DNA from: Yoonia rosea
GTDB lineage: Bacteria; Pseudomonadota; Alphaproteobacteria; Rhodobacterales; Rhodobacteraceae
NCBI RefSeq assembly: GCF_900156505.1
Contig: NZ_FTPR01000001.1
Location: forward strand, 62,001 to 126,000
Length of the DNA stretch: 64,000 bases
Direction of reading: 5' to 3'
Positions 1 through 8,598 of this stretch are shown piece by piece. The notes under the pieces were generated by a model. The model saw nothing but the letters and a program-made list of their open reading frames with translations, was not told the origin of the DNA and ran no database searches. A program made the translations under genes and the position numbers. The stretch's first letter is position 1. Each line of letters starts with the position of its first letter.

Positions 1-147
1 TGCTTCTTCGATGGTCATCGGGTCAAGGCCGGGTGCGGTAAATGCATCGGTTTCCGACACCGCATCACGCATCGGCATCATGAGGAACGCACCAACAGCT
101 GCGGCACCAAGGACTGCAAGACCTGAAAAAAGAGGAATTCGGTTCAT
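1..147 (-). CDS. Partial gene: unidentified protein with signal-anchor-like N-terminus
   Basis: Only the first 49 codons are visible; the rest lies beyond base 1. The N-terminus starts with a short basic stretch (MNRIPLF) followed by an Ala/Gly/Val-rich hydrophobic run, like a signal peptide or membrane anchor. An in-frame ATG at 198 would add 17 polar residues (MRQFIGNAEF...), so the start is uncertain; I prefer 147 because it puts the charged-hydrophobic signature at the N-terminus. I do not recognise the family and too little is present to assign a function. Confidence 0.5.
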   Translation of the reverse strand, partial: MNRIPLFSGLAVLGAAAVGAFLMMPMRDAVSETDAFTAPGLDPMTIEEA

Positions 148-270
148 CGTCCGCGCGTGTCCATGTGAAAATTCAGCGTTGCCAATAAATTGTCGCATCG
201 TGCCAAGGACTGCAAGCAGGCAACATCACAATGTCGGTATTCGTCGTGCGGCAAGAACGCCTCTCATCCT

Positions 271-444
271 TCAAATGCCTTTGCGCAGGTCCGTGCGGGT
301 CCATTGGATGCTTAGCTCAATCACGAAATGGCGCTGCATGTCACACGATGCGCCGCGCAAGTTGCGGATATAGGTGGCTTTGACCTTTCCGCCTTCGTTG
401 ATGCAGCCTTTGTCATTCACCCAGTCAATCAAAGCGGCTTTCAA
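271..444 (-). CDS. Possible small ORF after thiX (57 aa, TTG start)
   Basis: Immediately 3' of thiX an open frame continues for about 65 codons with codon choice like real genes here and a coherent, mixed-charge translation (...IDWVNDKGCINEGG..., ...NLRGASCDMQRHF...). No ATG is available: a TGA lies upstream in frame, so initiation would have to be at TTG 444 or a later TTG/GTG. It could be a small last gene of the thiamin operon translated after thiX, or a frameshifted remnant. No family recognised. Confidence 0.25.
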   Translation of the reverse strand: MKAALIDWVNDKGCINEGGKVKATYIRNLRGASCDMQRHFVIELSIQWTRTDLRKGI

Positions 445-454
445 TGTGCGCCAA

Positions 455-1198
455 TCAAGATCCTTCTGGCCGATCCAGTGTCTTTTCGCACAACTTATTC
501 ACAGCAGTGTGCAGCAGGATCGTCAGGACAGCGAGCACAATTAGGGCGGCAAACATCAGATCGGTTTTTGCGCGCCCATTGGCCAAAAGCATGAGATATC
601 CAAGGCCTTTTGACGCCCCAACCCATTCGCCGATGATCGCACCGATGGGCGCATAAACCGCGGCCAAGCGCAGCCCGGAAGCAAAGCCCGGCAGGGCAGC
701 GGGCACCCGGATATGCCACATAATGCGGGCGGGACTTGCGCCCATCACCTTGGCCAAGCCGATCCAGTCGCGGTTTGTACGCATCAGGGCGTCAAAAAAC
801 GATGATGTCACAGGGAAATAGATGATGATCAGAGCCATCGTGATCTTGGACCAGAGGCCGAAGCCCAGCCACAGGGTCAGGATAGGTGCCAGTGCAAACA
901 CCGGCACCGCTTGGCTGAACAGCAGAATGGGTCGCACCAGTGTACGCGCGGTCGGCGATGCGACCAGCCCGATGGCCGACACGAACCCGAGTGCGGCGCC
1001 CAGCACGAGGCCGATAAGCACTTCGGCGATCGTGATCAACGCATGCTCTGCCAAAAGTGCGCGGCTTTCCCAAATTGTTTGCCCCACCAGTGCAGGGGGC
1101 GGCAGGATGAACCGGGCGACACCTGTGGTCCAGATCACTGTTTGCCAGAGCAGCAATATAAGACATGTCGCTGCCATGCCTGCCCGCCAACCGGTCAT
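455..1198 (-). CDS. thiX: ABC transporter permease for pyrimidine precursor of thiamin
   Basis: Inner-membrane permease of 247 residues with about six hydrophobic segments and the BPD-type cytoplasmic loop (EVLIGLVLGAALG, later PVTSSFFDALMR and LPGFASGLRLA). Together with ThiY (3208-4143) and the ATPase (1845-2546) it forms a ThiXYZ-type importer, which in other bacteria takes up N-formyl-aminopyrimidine, a thiamin breakdown product. It overlaps the preceding tenA-like gene by 4 bp, so the two are translationally coupled. It is the last clear gene of the operon controlled by the TPP riboswitch near 8.5 kb. Substrate is inferred from operon context. Confidence 0.88.
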   Translation of the reverse strand: MTGWRAGMAATCLILLLWQTVIWTTGVARFILPPPALVGQTIWESRALLAEHALITIAEVLIGLVLGAALGFVSAIGLVASPTARTLVRPILLFSQAVPVFALAPILTLWLGFGLWSKITMALIIIYFPVTSSFFDALMRTNRDWIGLAKVMGASPARIMWHIRVPAALPGFASGLRLAAVYAPIGAIIGEWVGASKGLGYLMLLANGRAKTDLMFAALIVLAVLTILLHTAVNKLCEKTLDRPEGS

Positions 1199-1848
1199 CG
1201 TAAGACCGCAAAGCCAACCCAGGAGGCGTCAAAGAAAGCGCGTTCCAACCGTACCGCTTGCGTGAAGGTCGCAGTAACGTCTTTGCGGGCGTCTTCGTCC
1301 AGCCTGTCCCAAACCGTATCCAGTTGATCGCGCAAATAGGCGACGACCTGTGCAAATCCATCGCCTGCGTGCAGGGTTATCCACTCACCCAGCCAAAACG
1401 GCAGATCGTTAGCTTTGTCTTCAAACGGAGTGGCCCAATCGAGGTAAACCCATTCGGCAACCACGAGAACCGAGAGCATGATTTCGTAGCGCCCTGAGCG
1501 GCGGGCTTGGTCCATCAGCTGTTGGAGCGCGAGTGTCTCGGGCGCTGCTGGCGCGGTTGGTGGCACCTCAAGCGCGTGGAGCGCACGCAGGAAATAAGTA
1601 TTTTCGGGGCCGCAGACCGAACCCAGAAATCGCGCGCCTGGCACGGCATCAGCCAATGTTGGGGCATGGGCCAAGGCGGATGCTAAAAGCCGTACAAACC
1701 CGTCAATGAACTGGTAGTCCTGTTGCAAGTATCCCGCCATCTTGTCCCGGCTTAAGGTCCCATCGGCTAAGGCATTGGTGAACGCGTGATGTGTCGCGGC
1801 GTGCCAGTCATCAGCGACAAGCGATTGCAAGTGTTGTGTGGCGCTCAT
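1195..1848 (-). CDS. TenA/Thi-4 family thiamin salvage hydrolase, E-type (TenA_E)
   Basis: A 217-residue all-helical TenA-fold protein. The nucleophilic cysteine of classical TenA (C137 in the neighbour at 2543-3211) is replaced here by Glu132 in VVAEWVYLDW, which is the mark of the TenA_E subgroup. Conserved active-site Asp is present in LQQDYQF. TenA_E proteins have been linked to hydrolysis of formylated aminopyrimidine and/or aminopyrimidine during salvage of damaged thiamin. It sits between thiZ and thiX with 4-bp overlaps on both sides. That the same operon also carries a Cys-type TenA suggests division of labour (inference). Confidence 0.85.
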   Translation of the reverse strand: MSATQHLQSLVADDWHAATHHAFTNALADGTLSRDKMAGYLQQDYQFIDGFVRLLASALAHAPTLADAVPGARFLGSVCGPENTYFLRALHALEVPPTAPAAPETLALQQLMDQARRSGRYEIMLSVLVVAEWVYLDWATPFEDKANDLPFWLGEWITLHAGDGFAQVVAYLRDQLDTVWDRLDEDARKDVTATFTQAVRLERAFFDASWVGFAVLR

Positions 1849-2546
1849 GTCGGTCTCCGCAGTCGCTCAAACAGGTCTTTTTGCGTGCGCAACACATCTG
1901 GTGCGTTGATGTCGCGCGGAATGGGGGTGCGCGGGGCGGCAACCTCGACAAGCCCTGACGGGGTCATGATCACGATGGTCTGGCCCAGTCTCGCAGCCTC
2001 GTTCGGATCATGGGTGACCAGCAGCACCGTGCGCCCGGTCAGCAGTTTTGTCGTCAGGTCCTGCATTTGTGCGCGGGTCAGCGCATCGAGCGCTGAGAAC
2101 GGTTCATCCAGCAACACAACGGCGCGGTCTTCCATCAAAGTGCGCGCCAAGGCGACGCGTTGGCGTTGGCCACCCGACAGGGCGCGGGGCAATTTGTCTG
2201 CGTGCTCGGCCAAGCCCACTTGCGCCAGCCTGTCGCGGGCAAGTCCCCGGTCGCGGCGTTCGCCGCGCAGCCGCGCGCCAAGCATGACATTGTCCAAAAC
2301 GCTGAGCCACGGCATCAACAAGTCTTGCTGCGCCATCATGGCAACACGACCGGGATCGCTGAGGGTCCCGTCGAAGGTAACGCCTTCGGCGAGACCCGCA
2401 AAGAGGCGCAGTACCGTGGACTTGCCGACGCCACTTGCCCCCAACAGACATGTCCAGCTGTGCGGTGTCAGAACCAAATCGAGCTGCGAAAAGATCGGTG
2501 TCCCGTTGATTGCTGCCGATCCTGTCATGCGCAGGGGCTGGTTCAC
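1845..2546 (-). CDS. thiZ: ABC transporter ATP-binding protein of ThiXYZ importer
   Basis: ATPase subunit with Walker A GASGVGKST, signature LSGGQRQR, Walker B VVLLDEP and the switch His in VTHD. The start chosen is GTG at 2546, which overlaps the stop of the preceding tenA by 4 bp (GTGA), giving 233 residues; an ATG at 2528 (MTGSAA) is an alternative. An upstream in-frame extension reaches further but would run deep into tenA. It powers uptake of the pyrimidine precursor with ThiX and ThiY; the substrate is inferred from the neighbours. Confidence 0.88.
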   Translation of the reverse strand: MNQPLRMTGSAAINGTPIFSQLDLVLTPHSWTCLLGASGVGKSTVLRLFAGLAEGVTFDGTLSDPGRVAMMAQQDLLMPWLSVLDNVMLGARLRGERRDRGLARDRLAQVGLAEHADKLPRALSGGQRQRVALARTLMEDRAVVLLDEPFSALDALTRAQMQDLTTKLLTGRTVLLVTHDPNEAARLGQTIVIMTPSGLVEVAAPRTPIPRDINAPDVLRTQKDLFERLRRPT

Positions 2547-3211
2547 GGATCGAGCCCCATATCCCAAAACCCGACCTCAAGCTGTGTCGCCACCCTGAAC
2601 CGCGCCAGAAGACTGATCCAGCGGGGGCTGGCCGATGCGTTATCGCCCATGCGTCGCGCCACTGCCTCATCAATCAGCAAGCCCACATCGCGGCAGACCT
2701 GCTGGTACTCGGTGCTGGCATAGGTGTTGATCCATTCGGCGTAGGTGTCCGAAGTCTTGGTGGCTGCCAGCGTGTTGCCGATTTCACCGTATCCCATGAC
2801 ACAGGGGGCCAAAGCGGCCAGCAAATCCAACAGGTCACCGGAATGGCCAGCATCCAAGACATAGCGGGTGTAGGCCAGGTTTTCTTGCCGTTCCTGCGTC
2901 GCAAATAGCGTTGCCTCATCAATCCCGGCCTCAGCGCAGGTTTTGATATGCAGGGCGATCTCCTCATTGATCAGCCCGTTCACCGTCCCAGCGGCCAGGC
3001 GCATTTCCGCGACCGTATCCGCCTTGGTGATGGCCAAAGCCCAAGCGCGGGAAAAGTGGATCAGAAAGACGTAATCCTGTTTCAGATAGTGCAGGAAGGC
3101 GGCGCGCGGCAGCGTGCCGTCGCCCAAACCCGCTACAAACTTATGACGGGTATAGGCGCGCCAGGCGGGGGTGTTATCCCGCCAAGCCGCGAAAGTTTTG
3201 CCGTAGGTCAT
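2543..3211 (-). CDS. tenA: Aminopyrimidine aminohydrolase TenA (Cys-type)
   Basis: A 222-residue TenA protein. It carries the classical features: Asp46 in LKQDYVFL, Cys137 in APCVMGYGEIG as nucleophile, and a C-terminal Glu in TQLEVGFWDM. The enzyme hydrolyses 4-amino-5-aminomethyl-2-methylpyrimidine to HMP, which ThiD (7624-8403) then phosphorylates. It may also cleave thiamin itself (thiaminase II activity). Start ATG 3211 overlaps the thiY stop by 4 bp. Sits next to the ThiXYZ importer genes, matching a salvage route from imported pyrimidine to HMP. Confidence 0.92.
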   Translation of the reverse strand: MTYGKTFAAWRDNTPAWRAYTRHKFVAGLGDGTLPRAAFLHYLKQDYVFLIHFSRAWALAITKADTVAEMRLAAGTVNGLINEEIALHIKTCAEAGIDEATLFATQERQENLAYTRYVLDAGHSGDLLDLLAALAPCVMGYGEIGNTLAATKTSDTYAEWINTYASTEYQQVCRDVGLLIDEAVARRMGDNASASPRWISLLARFRVATQLEVGFWDMGLDP

Positions 3212-4143
3212 TCCGCCCCCAGATCGACCGCAAGAGCCGAGACAGGGCGGGTGCCCTCGACCAAGCCGCTCTCGGCCAGAAAGGCTTCGAACCGTGTGTA
3301 GCGACCTTCATCCAGCGCTTCGGGGCGCAGGGCAAAACGGGGCAGGGTATCAACCCAGGCCTTTGCGTTCAGTTCGTCGTCCAGCTCGGGCGCGTAGCCC
3401 TTGAACAACTCCCATGAGGCTTCTGGATTGTTGACAATGTACTGCGTCGCCAGTTCTGTTGCGCGCAAGAACCGGCGAACCTGACCCACATCCATCCGGT
3501 CGGGGTTCGCCACATAGATCAATTCGTCGTAGGTCGGCACGCCCTCTTCCTCGACATAAAAACAGCGGCCCTCAACGCCTTCGATCTCCATCTGGTTCAG
3601 CTCAAAATTCCGGTAGGCCCCGATGACTGCGTCCACCTGACCCGACATCAACGCGGGGCTGAGCGAGAAATTCACATTCACCATCTCGACATCATCCAGC
3701 CTGACGCCGTGGCGTCCGAGCATCGCGCTTAATACCGCCTCTTCCACACCCGCAACAGAGAAACCGATCGTGCCACCCTTGAGCTGGCTGATCTCCTGAA
3801 TGGGGCCGTCTTTCAGGACCAGAAGGCAGTTGAGCGGTGTTGCCACCAATGTGCCCACACGCAACAGCGGCAAACCTTCGGCCACATGCAAATGCTGGCT
3901 TGGTTGATAGCTGACGGCAATGTCGCCTTGGCCAGCCGCTACGAGTTTCGGCGGGGCGGACGGATCGGCGGGCGGGATGATCTCGACCTCCAGTCCCTGA
4001 TCGGCGAAATAGCCCAGCTCTTCGGCCACAATGATCGGCCCGTGATCGGGGTTGATGAACCAGTCCAAAAGCAAGGTCATCTTGTCTTGCGCCAAGGCTG
4101 GTGTCGCGAACAGTAGTGCCGCAGCAGTGATGAGGTGTTTCAT
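3208..4143 (-). CDS. thiY: Periplasmic pyrimidine-binding protein ThiY
   Basis: Solute-binding protein of 311 residues in the NMT1/THI5-like family, with a cleavable signal peptide (MKHLITAAALLFATPALAQ). The mature part opens with the characteristic LLLDWFINPDHGPIIVAEE stretch. Start ATG 4143 is supported by GGAGA just upstream; the open frame extends further but that part lies before the signal peptide. Delivers the formyl-aminopyrimidine precursor to ThiX/ThiZ. Separated from the thiF-like gene by 10 bp. Confidence 0.92.
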   Translation of the reverse strand: MKHLITAAALLFATPALAQDKMTLLLDWFINPDHGPIIVAEELGYFADQGLEVEIIPPADPSAPPKLVAAGQGDIAVSYQPSQHLHVAEGLPLLRVGTLVATPLNCLLVLKDGPIQEISQLKGGTIGFSVAGVEEAVLSAMLGRHGVRLDDVEMVNVNFSLSPALMSGQVDAVIGAYRNFELNQMEIEGVEGRCFYVEEEGVPTYDELIYVANPDRMDVGQVRRFLRATELATQYIVNNPEASWELFKGYAPELDDELNAKAWVDTLPRFALRPEALDEGRYTRFEAFLAESGLVEGTRPVSALAVDLGAE

Positions 4144-4153
4144 GTGGGTCTCC

Positions 4154-5110
4154 TTACCCTCCGAGCGCGAGAAGTTTGATCTCGCCCTGCCAGTGTCGTG
4201 AAAGCCGATCCGCCGCCTGCCAGGCGCGCAGGCCTGATCGACAGGCCAGAACGGCGCGTTGGTTTTCGTGTGGTGTGGGGCCATCTGGTCCAAAATCGGA
4301 AACGGCATGGCGTCTTGCGTGTGGCAGGTCTGGTCCCGGCTCATCGCGCGCGCGCAGGTCAATCAGAAAATCGGATCCGTCGATATCACGCGGCGCGATA
4401 AAAGCGGGGTTGGGCACCGGATCGGTCGCCGTGTCAAATCGGAACCCGCCGAACCGTAGCGTCGCGGTATCATAGGTCACAAGCTGGCCGAGGCCTTGTG
4501 CATCGCCCGTCAGGATCGCCATCGCCATTTGTGCCTGAAGGCTGCCAATGACGCCGACACTGGGCCCCAACACACCATCTGTGTCACATGACCCCAGCTG
4601 ATCCGGCAGATCCGGGAAAACCGCACGCAGCCCCGGTTTGCCGCCACAAAAGCCACCAACATAGCCGTCGCGACCCACCACGCTGGCGCTGACAAGCGAT
4701 TGGCCTGTGGCAAGGCAATGATCGGACGCGATATAGCTGAGCGCGAAACTGTCAGCACAATCGAGGATCAAAGCCATGCCCGCGCAAAGCGCTGCAATAT
4801 TGGCCGGATCGACGCGCTGGCGAACAGGTTCAATCGTGGTGCCGGTGTTCAATGCAGTCATCGCGCGCGCGATCACATCGACCTTCGGCAAGCCGATGTC
4901 GGCCTCGCGAAACAGCGTTTGGCGGTGCAGGTTGGACAGACTTATGACATCTTCATCCGCAATTCGGATATGGCCCACACCTGCGCCGACGAGGTATTGC
5001 ATCACAGGGGCGGCCAACCCTCCGGCACCGATCACAAGGACAGATGCCCCCGCCAAGTGATCCTGCGCGGCTGTTCCCAGCACCGCAGTTTGACGCGCAT
5101 AGCGGCTCAT
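4154..5110 (-). CDS. thiF: ThiF/MoeB-family adenylyltransferase with degenerate C-terminal rhodanese-like part
   Basis: E1-like enzyme of 318 residues that should adenylate the C-terminal GG of ThiS (6472-6669). Residues 24-33 hold the nucleotide-binding GxGGL motif, and SLSNLHRQ (57-64) contains the R of the adenylation site. The usual zinc-binding Cys-x-x-Cys pairs are not visible: the first is replaced by [11 protein letters not shown] and the second pair is absent, so the structural zinc is probably lost. A C-terminal segment ending ACRSGLRAW looks like a shortened rhodanese domain with one Cys. Start ATG 5110 overlaps the thiE stop by 4 bp. Protein target is inferred from context. Confidence 0.85.
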   Translation of the reverse strand: MSRYARQTAVLGTAAQDHLAGASVLVIGAGGLAAPVMQYLVGAGVGHIRIADEDVISLSNLHRQTLFREADIGLPKVDVIARAMTALNTGTTIEPVRQRVDPANIAALCAGMALILDCADSFALSYIASDHCLATGQSLVSASVVGRDGYVGGFCGGKPGLRAVFPDLPDQLGSCDTDGVLGPSVGVIGSLQAQMAMAILTGDAQGLGQLVTYDTATLRFGGFRFDTATDPVPNPAFIAPRDIDGSDFLIDLRARDEPGPDLPHARRHAVSDFGPDGPTPHENQRAVLACRSGLRAWQAADRLSRHWQGEIKLLALGG

Positions 5111-5703
5111 CCGCAAACCTCGAGCCATTCTCTGGCGCGACCCTCTGGATCGTCGTGCAGCGTGATGTCCGTAACGGCCGAGACAACGTCCGCCCCGGCC
5201 TCAAATGCCCCCTGTGCACGGTCCGTCCTCATCCCGCCAATGGCGACAAGAGGGATATTACCTACACGGTCTTTCCACACGCGCAGCTTTTCAACGCCCT
5301 GCTGATGCCATTTCATCTTTTTCAGGATGGTCGGATAGATTGGACCGAGGGCGACATAGTCAGGTTTCAACGCCAACGCGCGCGCCAGTTCCGCCTGGTC
5401 ATGGGTCGAGACACCAAGCTTGAGACCGGCAGAACGGATCGCGGCCACATCCGCCTCATCAAGGTCCTCTTGGCCCAGATGGACCCAGTCGCAACCCAGC
5501 TCGATTGCAAGTTGCCAGTGATCATTGACCACCAGCAATGCACCGTGGGCACGACACAAATCACGGCCTGCGCTCAGTTGAGCGCGCAGCACCTCTTGTG
5601 GCTGGTCCTTGATGCGCAGTTGCACCAGCTTTACCCCTAACGGCAGCATGCGGGGCAGCCATGCCACATCGTCAAAAATGGGGTAAAAACGCGGGAGCGT
5701 CAT
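5107..5703 (-). CDS. thiE: Thiamin phosphate synthase ThiE
   Basis: TIM-barrel enzyme, 198 residues, that joins HMP-PP and thiazole phosphate to give thiamin phosphate in the cytoplasm. Family motifs seen: [10 protein letters not shown] near the N-terminus, [18 protein letters not shown], and the phosphate-binding ALGPIYPT and AIGGM segments. Slightly short for the family (about 210) but complete. Coupled to thiG upstream and the thiF-like gene downstream by 4-bp overlaps. Confidence 0.93.
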   Translation of the reverse strand: MTLPRFYPIFDDVAWLPRMLPLGVKLVQLRIKDQPQEVLRAQLSAGRDLCRAHGALLVVNDHWQLAIELGCDWVHLGQEDLDEADVAAIRSAGLKLGVSTHDQAELARALALKPDYVALGPIYPTILKKMKWHQQGVEKLRVWKDRVGNIPLVAIGGMRTDRAQGAFEAGADVVSAVTDITLHDDPEGRAREWLEVCG

Positions 5704-6470
5704 AGCATGGCCTTTCCAAAGACGGGCGTGGAGGGGGTCGCCATATCGCGGGGGTCCATAGGATCGGCGCCGGCGGCCAACGCGCCCGCCTCTACCGCTA
5801 GAGCAAACGCATGGGCCATCGCGGCAGGGTCGCCCGCCTTTGCAACGGCGGTGTTCAATAAGACCGCGTCATAGCCCAGCTCCATCGCCTGGGACGCATG
5901 CGACGGCAGCCCCAGCCCCGCATCAACGACCAGAGGAATGTCCGGAAAATGCGCACGCAGGCTGCGCAAACCGTAGATATTGTTCAGCCCCAGTCCTGTG
6001 CCGATGGGTGCCCCCCATGGCATCAGAACCTTGCAGCCAACTTCAACCAGCCGCTCGCACAGCACCAGATCTTCGGTGCAATAGGGAAAAACCTCGAACC
6101 CGTCCTCAGTCAGTTGCGCCGCCGCTTCGACCAGACCGAAAGGATCAGGTTGCAGCGTATCGGCGTGGCCAATGACCTCAAGCTTGATCCAGTTGGTGTC
6201 AAACAGCTCGCGGGCCATCTGGGCCGTGGTCACGGCTTCGCGCACCGAATAACAGCTTGCCGTGTTGGGAAGCACGGCGACCCCGAGGTCGCGGATCAAC
6301 GTCCAGAAATCCTGCCCTGCTTCATCGCCGCCTGCCTCGCGCCGCACAGAGACCGTGGCAATCCCCGCGCCCGAACGGCGAAACGCCTCCGCCAGAATCG
6401 CAGGCGAAGGGTATTGTGCGGTGCCCAACATCAGCCGGGATAGGACTTCGGTTCCGTAAAACGTAGGCAT
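5700..6470 (-). CDS. thiG: Thiazole synthase ThiG
   Basis: 256 residues; condenses 1-deoxyxylulose 5-phosphate, dehydroglycine (from ThiO) and ThiS thiocarboxylate into the thiazole moiety. Lys96 in NWIKLEVIG fits the Schiff-base lysine; [13 protein letters not shown] and [12 protein letters not shown] are the typical phosphate-binding loops. ATG 6470 is chosen because a strong AAGGAGG lies 6-12 bases upstream; the open frame extends into thiS but that is out-of-frame reading of the neighbour. One base separates it from the thiS stop. Confidence 0.95.
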   Translation of the reverse strand: MPTFYGTEVLSRLMLGTAQYPSPAILAEAFRRSGAGIATVSVRREAGGDEAGQDFWTLIRDLGVAVLPNTASCYSVREAVTTAQMARELFDTNWIKLEVIGHADTLQPDPFGLVEAAAQLTEDGFEVFPYCTEDLVLCERLVEVGCKVLMPWGAPIGTGLGLNNIYGLRSLRAHFPDIPLVVDAGLGLPSHASQAMELGYDAVLLNTAVAKAGDPAAMAHAFALAVEAGALAAGADPMDPRDMATPSTPVFGKAML

Positions 6471-6471
6471 T

Positions 6472-6669
6472 CTATCCTCCTTGTCGGGGAGCAACGACTT
6501 CGACGCGATCCCCTTCATGCAAGACGTGGTCTGCGCGCTGATGTTTTGGGACAAACACCTCGTTGACCGAAGTGGCCACTTTCGCCTCGCTTTTTCCAAG
6601 CTCACCAAGCAGCGCCGCTAGCGTGGGCGCACGGGTCTCTTGCGCCTCACCGTTCACGATGATCTTCAT
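6472..6669 (-). CDS. thiS: Sulfur carrier protein ThiS
   Basis: 65-residue ubiquitin-fold carrier, normal family length, ending in the required Gly-Gly (APRQGG). The C-terminus is activated by the ThiF-like protein and carries sulfur to ThiG. MKIIVNGE is the typical first beta-strand. GGAGG lies just upstream of ATG 6669. Its 5' end overlaps the thiO 3' end by 23 bp, so the two are translated in different frames over that stretch. Confidence 0.95.
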   Translation of the reverse strand: MKIIVNGEAQETRAPTLAALLGELGKSEAKVATSVNEVFVPKHQRADHVLHEGDRVEVVAPRQGG

Positions 6670-7627
6670 ACCAAACCTCCGGTATCTTGCCGTCCAGCAC
6701 CAGATCCGCCGTCATTTGCGCCAATGCAGGTGCGAGCAGAAAACCGTGCCGAAACAAGCCATTTACGTAAATTGTATCCCCGATCCGCCGAATGCGCGGT
6801 TGGTTGTCTGGAAAGGCCGGGCGTGCATCAACGCCAATTTCCAGCAATTCCGCCTCGCCAAAAGCGGGGTGCAGGGCATAGGCGGCATTCATCAATTCCA
6901 TGACAGACCGCAGCGTCGCGCGCCCGCGTTCGCCTGCTTCGATCTGGGTGGCACCCAGCATGAAAATACCATCACCGCGCGGCACGATATACAGTGGGAA
7001 CCGCGGATGAAGCAGCCGGACGGGGCGTGAAAGTGTCACGTCAGGGCAGCGCACCACAAGCATCTCGCCTTTCACGCCGCGCAAATCCGTGAGCGTGTCG
7101 CGCGCAGCAAGGCCCCGACAATCAATCACCTGACCATTGATATCCGCGTCAAAACGCACGCCCCTTTCTCTGAGCCGGGCATGCAGAGAGGTCAGCGTCG
7201 CGCGCGGATCAAGATGCCCCTCATCTGCCAAAAACAGTGCCTTGGAATAGCGGTCTGCCAGATGCGGCTCGTGGTCAGCGATCTGCGTTCTGGACAGCGG
7301 TGTTGCCCTCGGCGCACGGCGTGCAAAGGTTGCCAGATCGCTTTGATCGCGATGCAGCGCGACAACAAGTGTGCCTTCGTGATGCACTGCCCCGCCTTGG
7401 TGTTCCCACCACTTTGCAGCTTTGCGGCCTTGGCGTACGATCTCGGGCTCTGCACTTACCCCTTCGCAATCGGGCGCAAGCATGCCGCCGGCCCACCAAG
7501 AGCAGGCATGATCGCCAGGCGCGCCTTTGGGATCAATAACCGTGACCTGCGCTGCGCGTGACGACAGTTCTGCCGCCATGGCAAGGCCGCACACGCCGCC
7601 GCCCAGAATGGTAAAGGGGCCGCTCAT
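6647..7627 (-). CDS. thiO: FAD-dependent glycine oxidase ThiO
   Basis: 326-residue DAO-family flavoenzyme that oxidises glycine to dehydroglycine (iminoacetate) for thiazole formation. An N-terminal FAD-binding GGGVCGLAMAAEL motif (residues 9-21) and DPKGAPGDHACSWWAGGML follow the ThiO pattern; the C-terminus has the second FAD motif (YVNGLFRHGFLLAP). ATG 7627 forms an ATGA overlap with the thiD stop; a TTG six bases earlier is possible. Presence of ThiO instead of ThiH implies oxygen-dependent thiazole synthesis. Confidence 0.92.
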   Translation of the reverse strand: MSGPFTILGGGVCGLAMAAELSSRAAQVTVIDPKGAPGDHACSWWAGGMLAPDCEGVSAEPEIVRQGRKAAKWWEHQGGAVHHEGTLVVALHRDQSDLATFARRAPRATPLSRTQIADHEPHLADRYSKALFLADEGHLDPRATLTSLHARLRERGVRFDADINGQVIDCRGLAARDTLTDLRGVKGEMLVVRCPDVTLSRPVRLLHPRFPLYIVPRGDGIFMLGATQIEAGERGRATLRSVMELMNAAYALHPAFGEAELLEIGVDARPAFPDNQPRIRRIGDTIYVNGLFRHGFLLAPALAQMTADLVLDGKIPEVWYEDHRER

Positions 7628-8403
7628 GTCCAAAGCGCGTGAAAGTGATGAATTGGCCCATGACCATGCCCGACGTGCAATTCATCGGCATGCAAAATCG
7701 CTTTATGTAGCCAAGCGTGCGCACGCGAGACCGCATCGCTCAACCCCATACCCTGCGCCAAGCCCGCGGCGATGGCCGAGGAATAGGAACATCCTGTGCC
7801 GTGGGTGTTGCGGGTGTTGACACGAGGGGCCGAAAACGCCTGCGTGCCTGTTTGTGAGACGAGATGGTCGGTGCAGGTCTCTCCGTCTGCATGCCCGCCC
7901 TTCATCAAAACTGCACCGACACCAAGGTCCAGAAGGGCGTTCGCCTGCGCCTGCGTGCTGTCCTCGCCGACCAGCTTTACTGCTTCAGGCAGGTTGGGTG
8001 TCAGCAGGGTCGCGCGTGCGAAAAGTGAGGATTTCAACGCATCTATCGCGCTATCTGCCAGCAGCGTATCACCTGATTTGGCAACCATTACGGGATCAAG
8101 CACAACCGGCCCGTCATAGCCCGCCAGCGCATCCGCCACCGCAGCAATCAACGATGGTGTCCCCAGCATCCCGATCTTGACCACGTCAATATGGATATCA
8201 TCCAGAACGGTTTTGATTTGTGCGACAACGACGTCATCGGGGATCGGATGAATGGCGGTCACAGCTTTGGTGTTTTGTGCGGTGACCGCAGTCACAACAG
8301 AGGCGCCATAAACACCCATTGCCGAAAAGGCCTTGAGATCAGCCTGAATACCAGCCCCGCCACCAGAGTCGGATCCGGCAATCGTTAACGCCCTCGCTGC
8401 CAT
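7624..8403 (-). CDS. thiD: Hydroxymethylpyrimidine/phosphomethylpyrimidine kinase ThiD
   Basis: 259-residue ribokinase-fold enzyme phosphorylating HMP and HMP-P to HMP-PP. N-terminal ALTIAGSDSGGGAGIQADLK is diagnostic, with the C-terminal anion-hole NTHGTGCSYSSAIA. ATG 8403 is chosen because it places the GSDSGGG motif at the usual distance and has AAGGGA upstream; the longer open frame would run through the TPP riboswitch. First gene of the operon, directly under the riboswitch. Confidence 0.94.
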   Translation of the reverse strand: MAARALTIAGSDSGGGAGIQADLKAFSAMGVYGASVVTAVTAQNTKAVTAIHPIPDDVVVAQIKTVLDDIHIDVVKIGMLGTPSLIAAVADALAGYDGPVVLDPVMVAKSGDTLLADSAIDALKSSLFARATLLTPNLPEAVKLVGEDSTQAQANALLDLGVGAVLMKGGHADGETCTDHLVSQTGTQAFSAPRVNTRNTHGTGCSYSSAIAAGLAQGMGLSDAVSRAHAWLHKAILHADELHVGHGHGPIHHFHALWT

Positions 8404-8471
8404 GTCGTCGTCCCTTGGCTCAGGGGTCAGGATGGCAGAGAGCGTAGCCCAAAACGGATGCATCGTTCGCA

Positions 8472-8558
8472 AGCTGTTCCCTCCGCCGGTCCTAACCGGT
8501 TCAGGTTCAATGGGTTTGCAGCATGTGCATCTCAGCCCGGATAGGGGCACCCCAACAG
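8472..8558 (-). promoter_or_regulatory. TPP riboswitch (THI element)
   Basis: On the minus strand the segment shows the conserved THI-box order: GGGGTGCCC, GCTGAGA, then ACCCATTGAACCTGA, CCGGTTAG and CCGGCGGAGGGAA. These are the pyrimidine- and pyrophosphate-sensing arms of the thiamin pyrophosphate riboswitch. It ends about 70 bases before the thiD start and should repress the whole 8-kb thi operon when TPP is plentiful. Exact ends are approximate; whether it acts on transcription or translation cannot be told. Confidence 0.95.
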
Positions 8559-8598
8559 ATATGGCTTTGACGGTACCTTGATCGCTCAGACGCGTCAA

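Noticed and set aside
7624..8598. Longer thiD frame with start at 8598
   Set aside because: It would be translated through the TPP riboswitch; the start at 8403 matches the family N-terminus and has a ribosome site.
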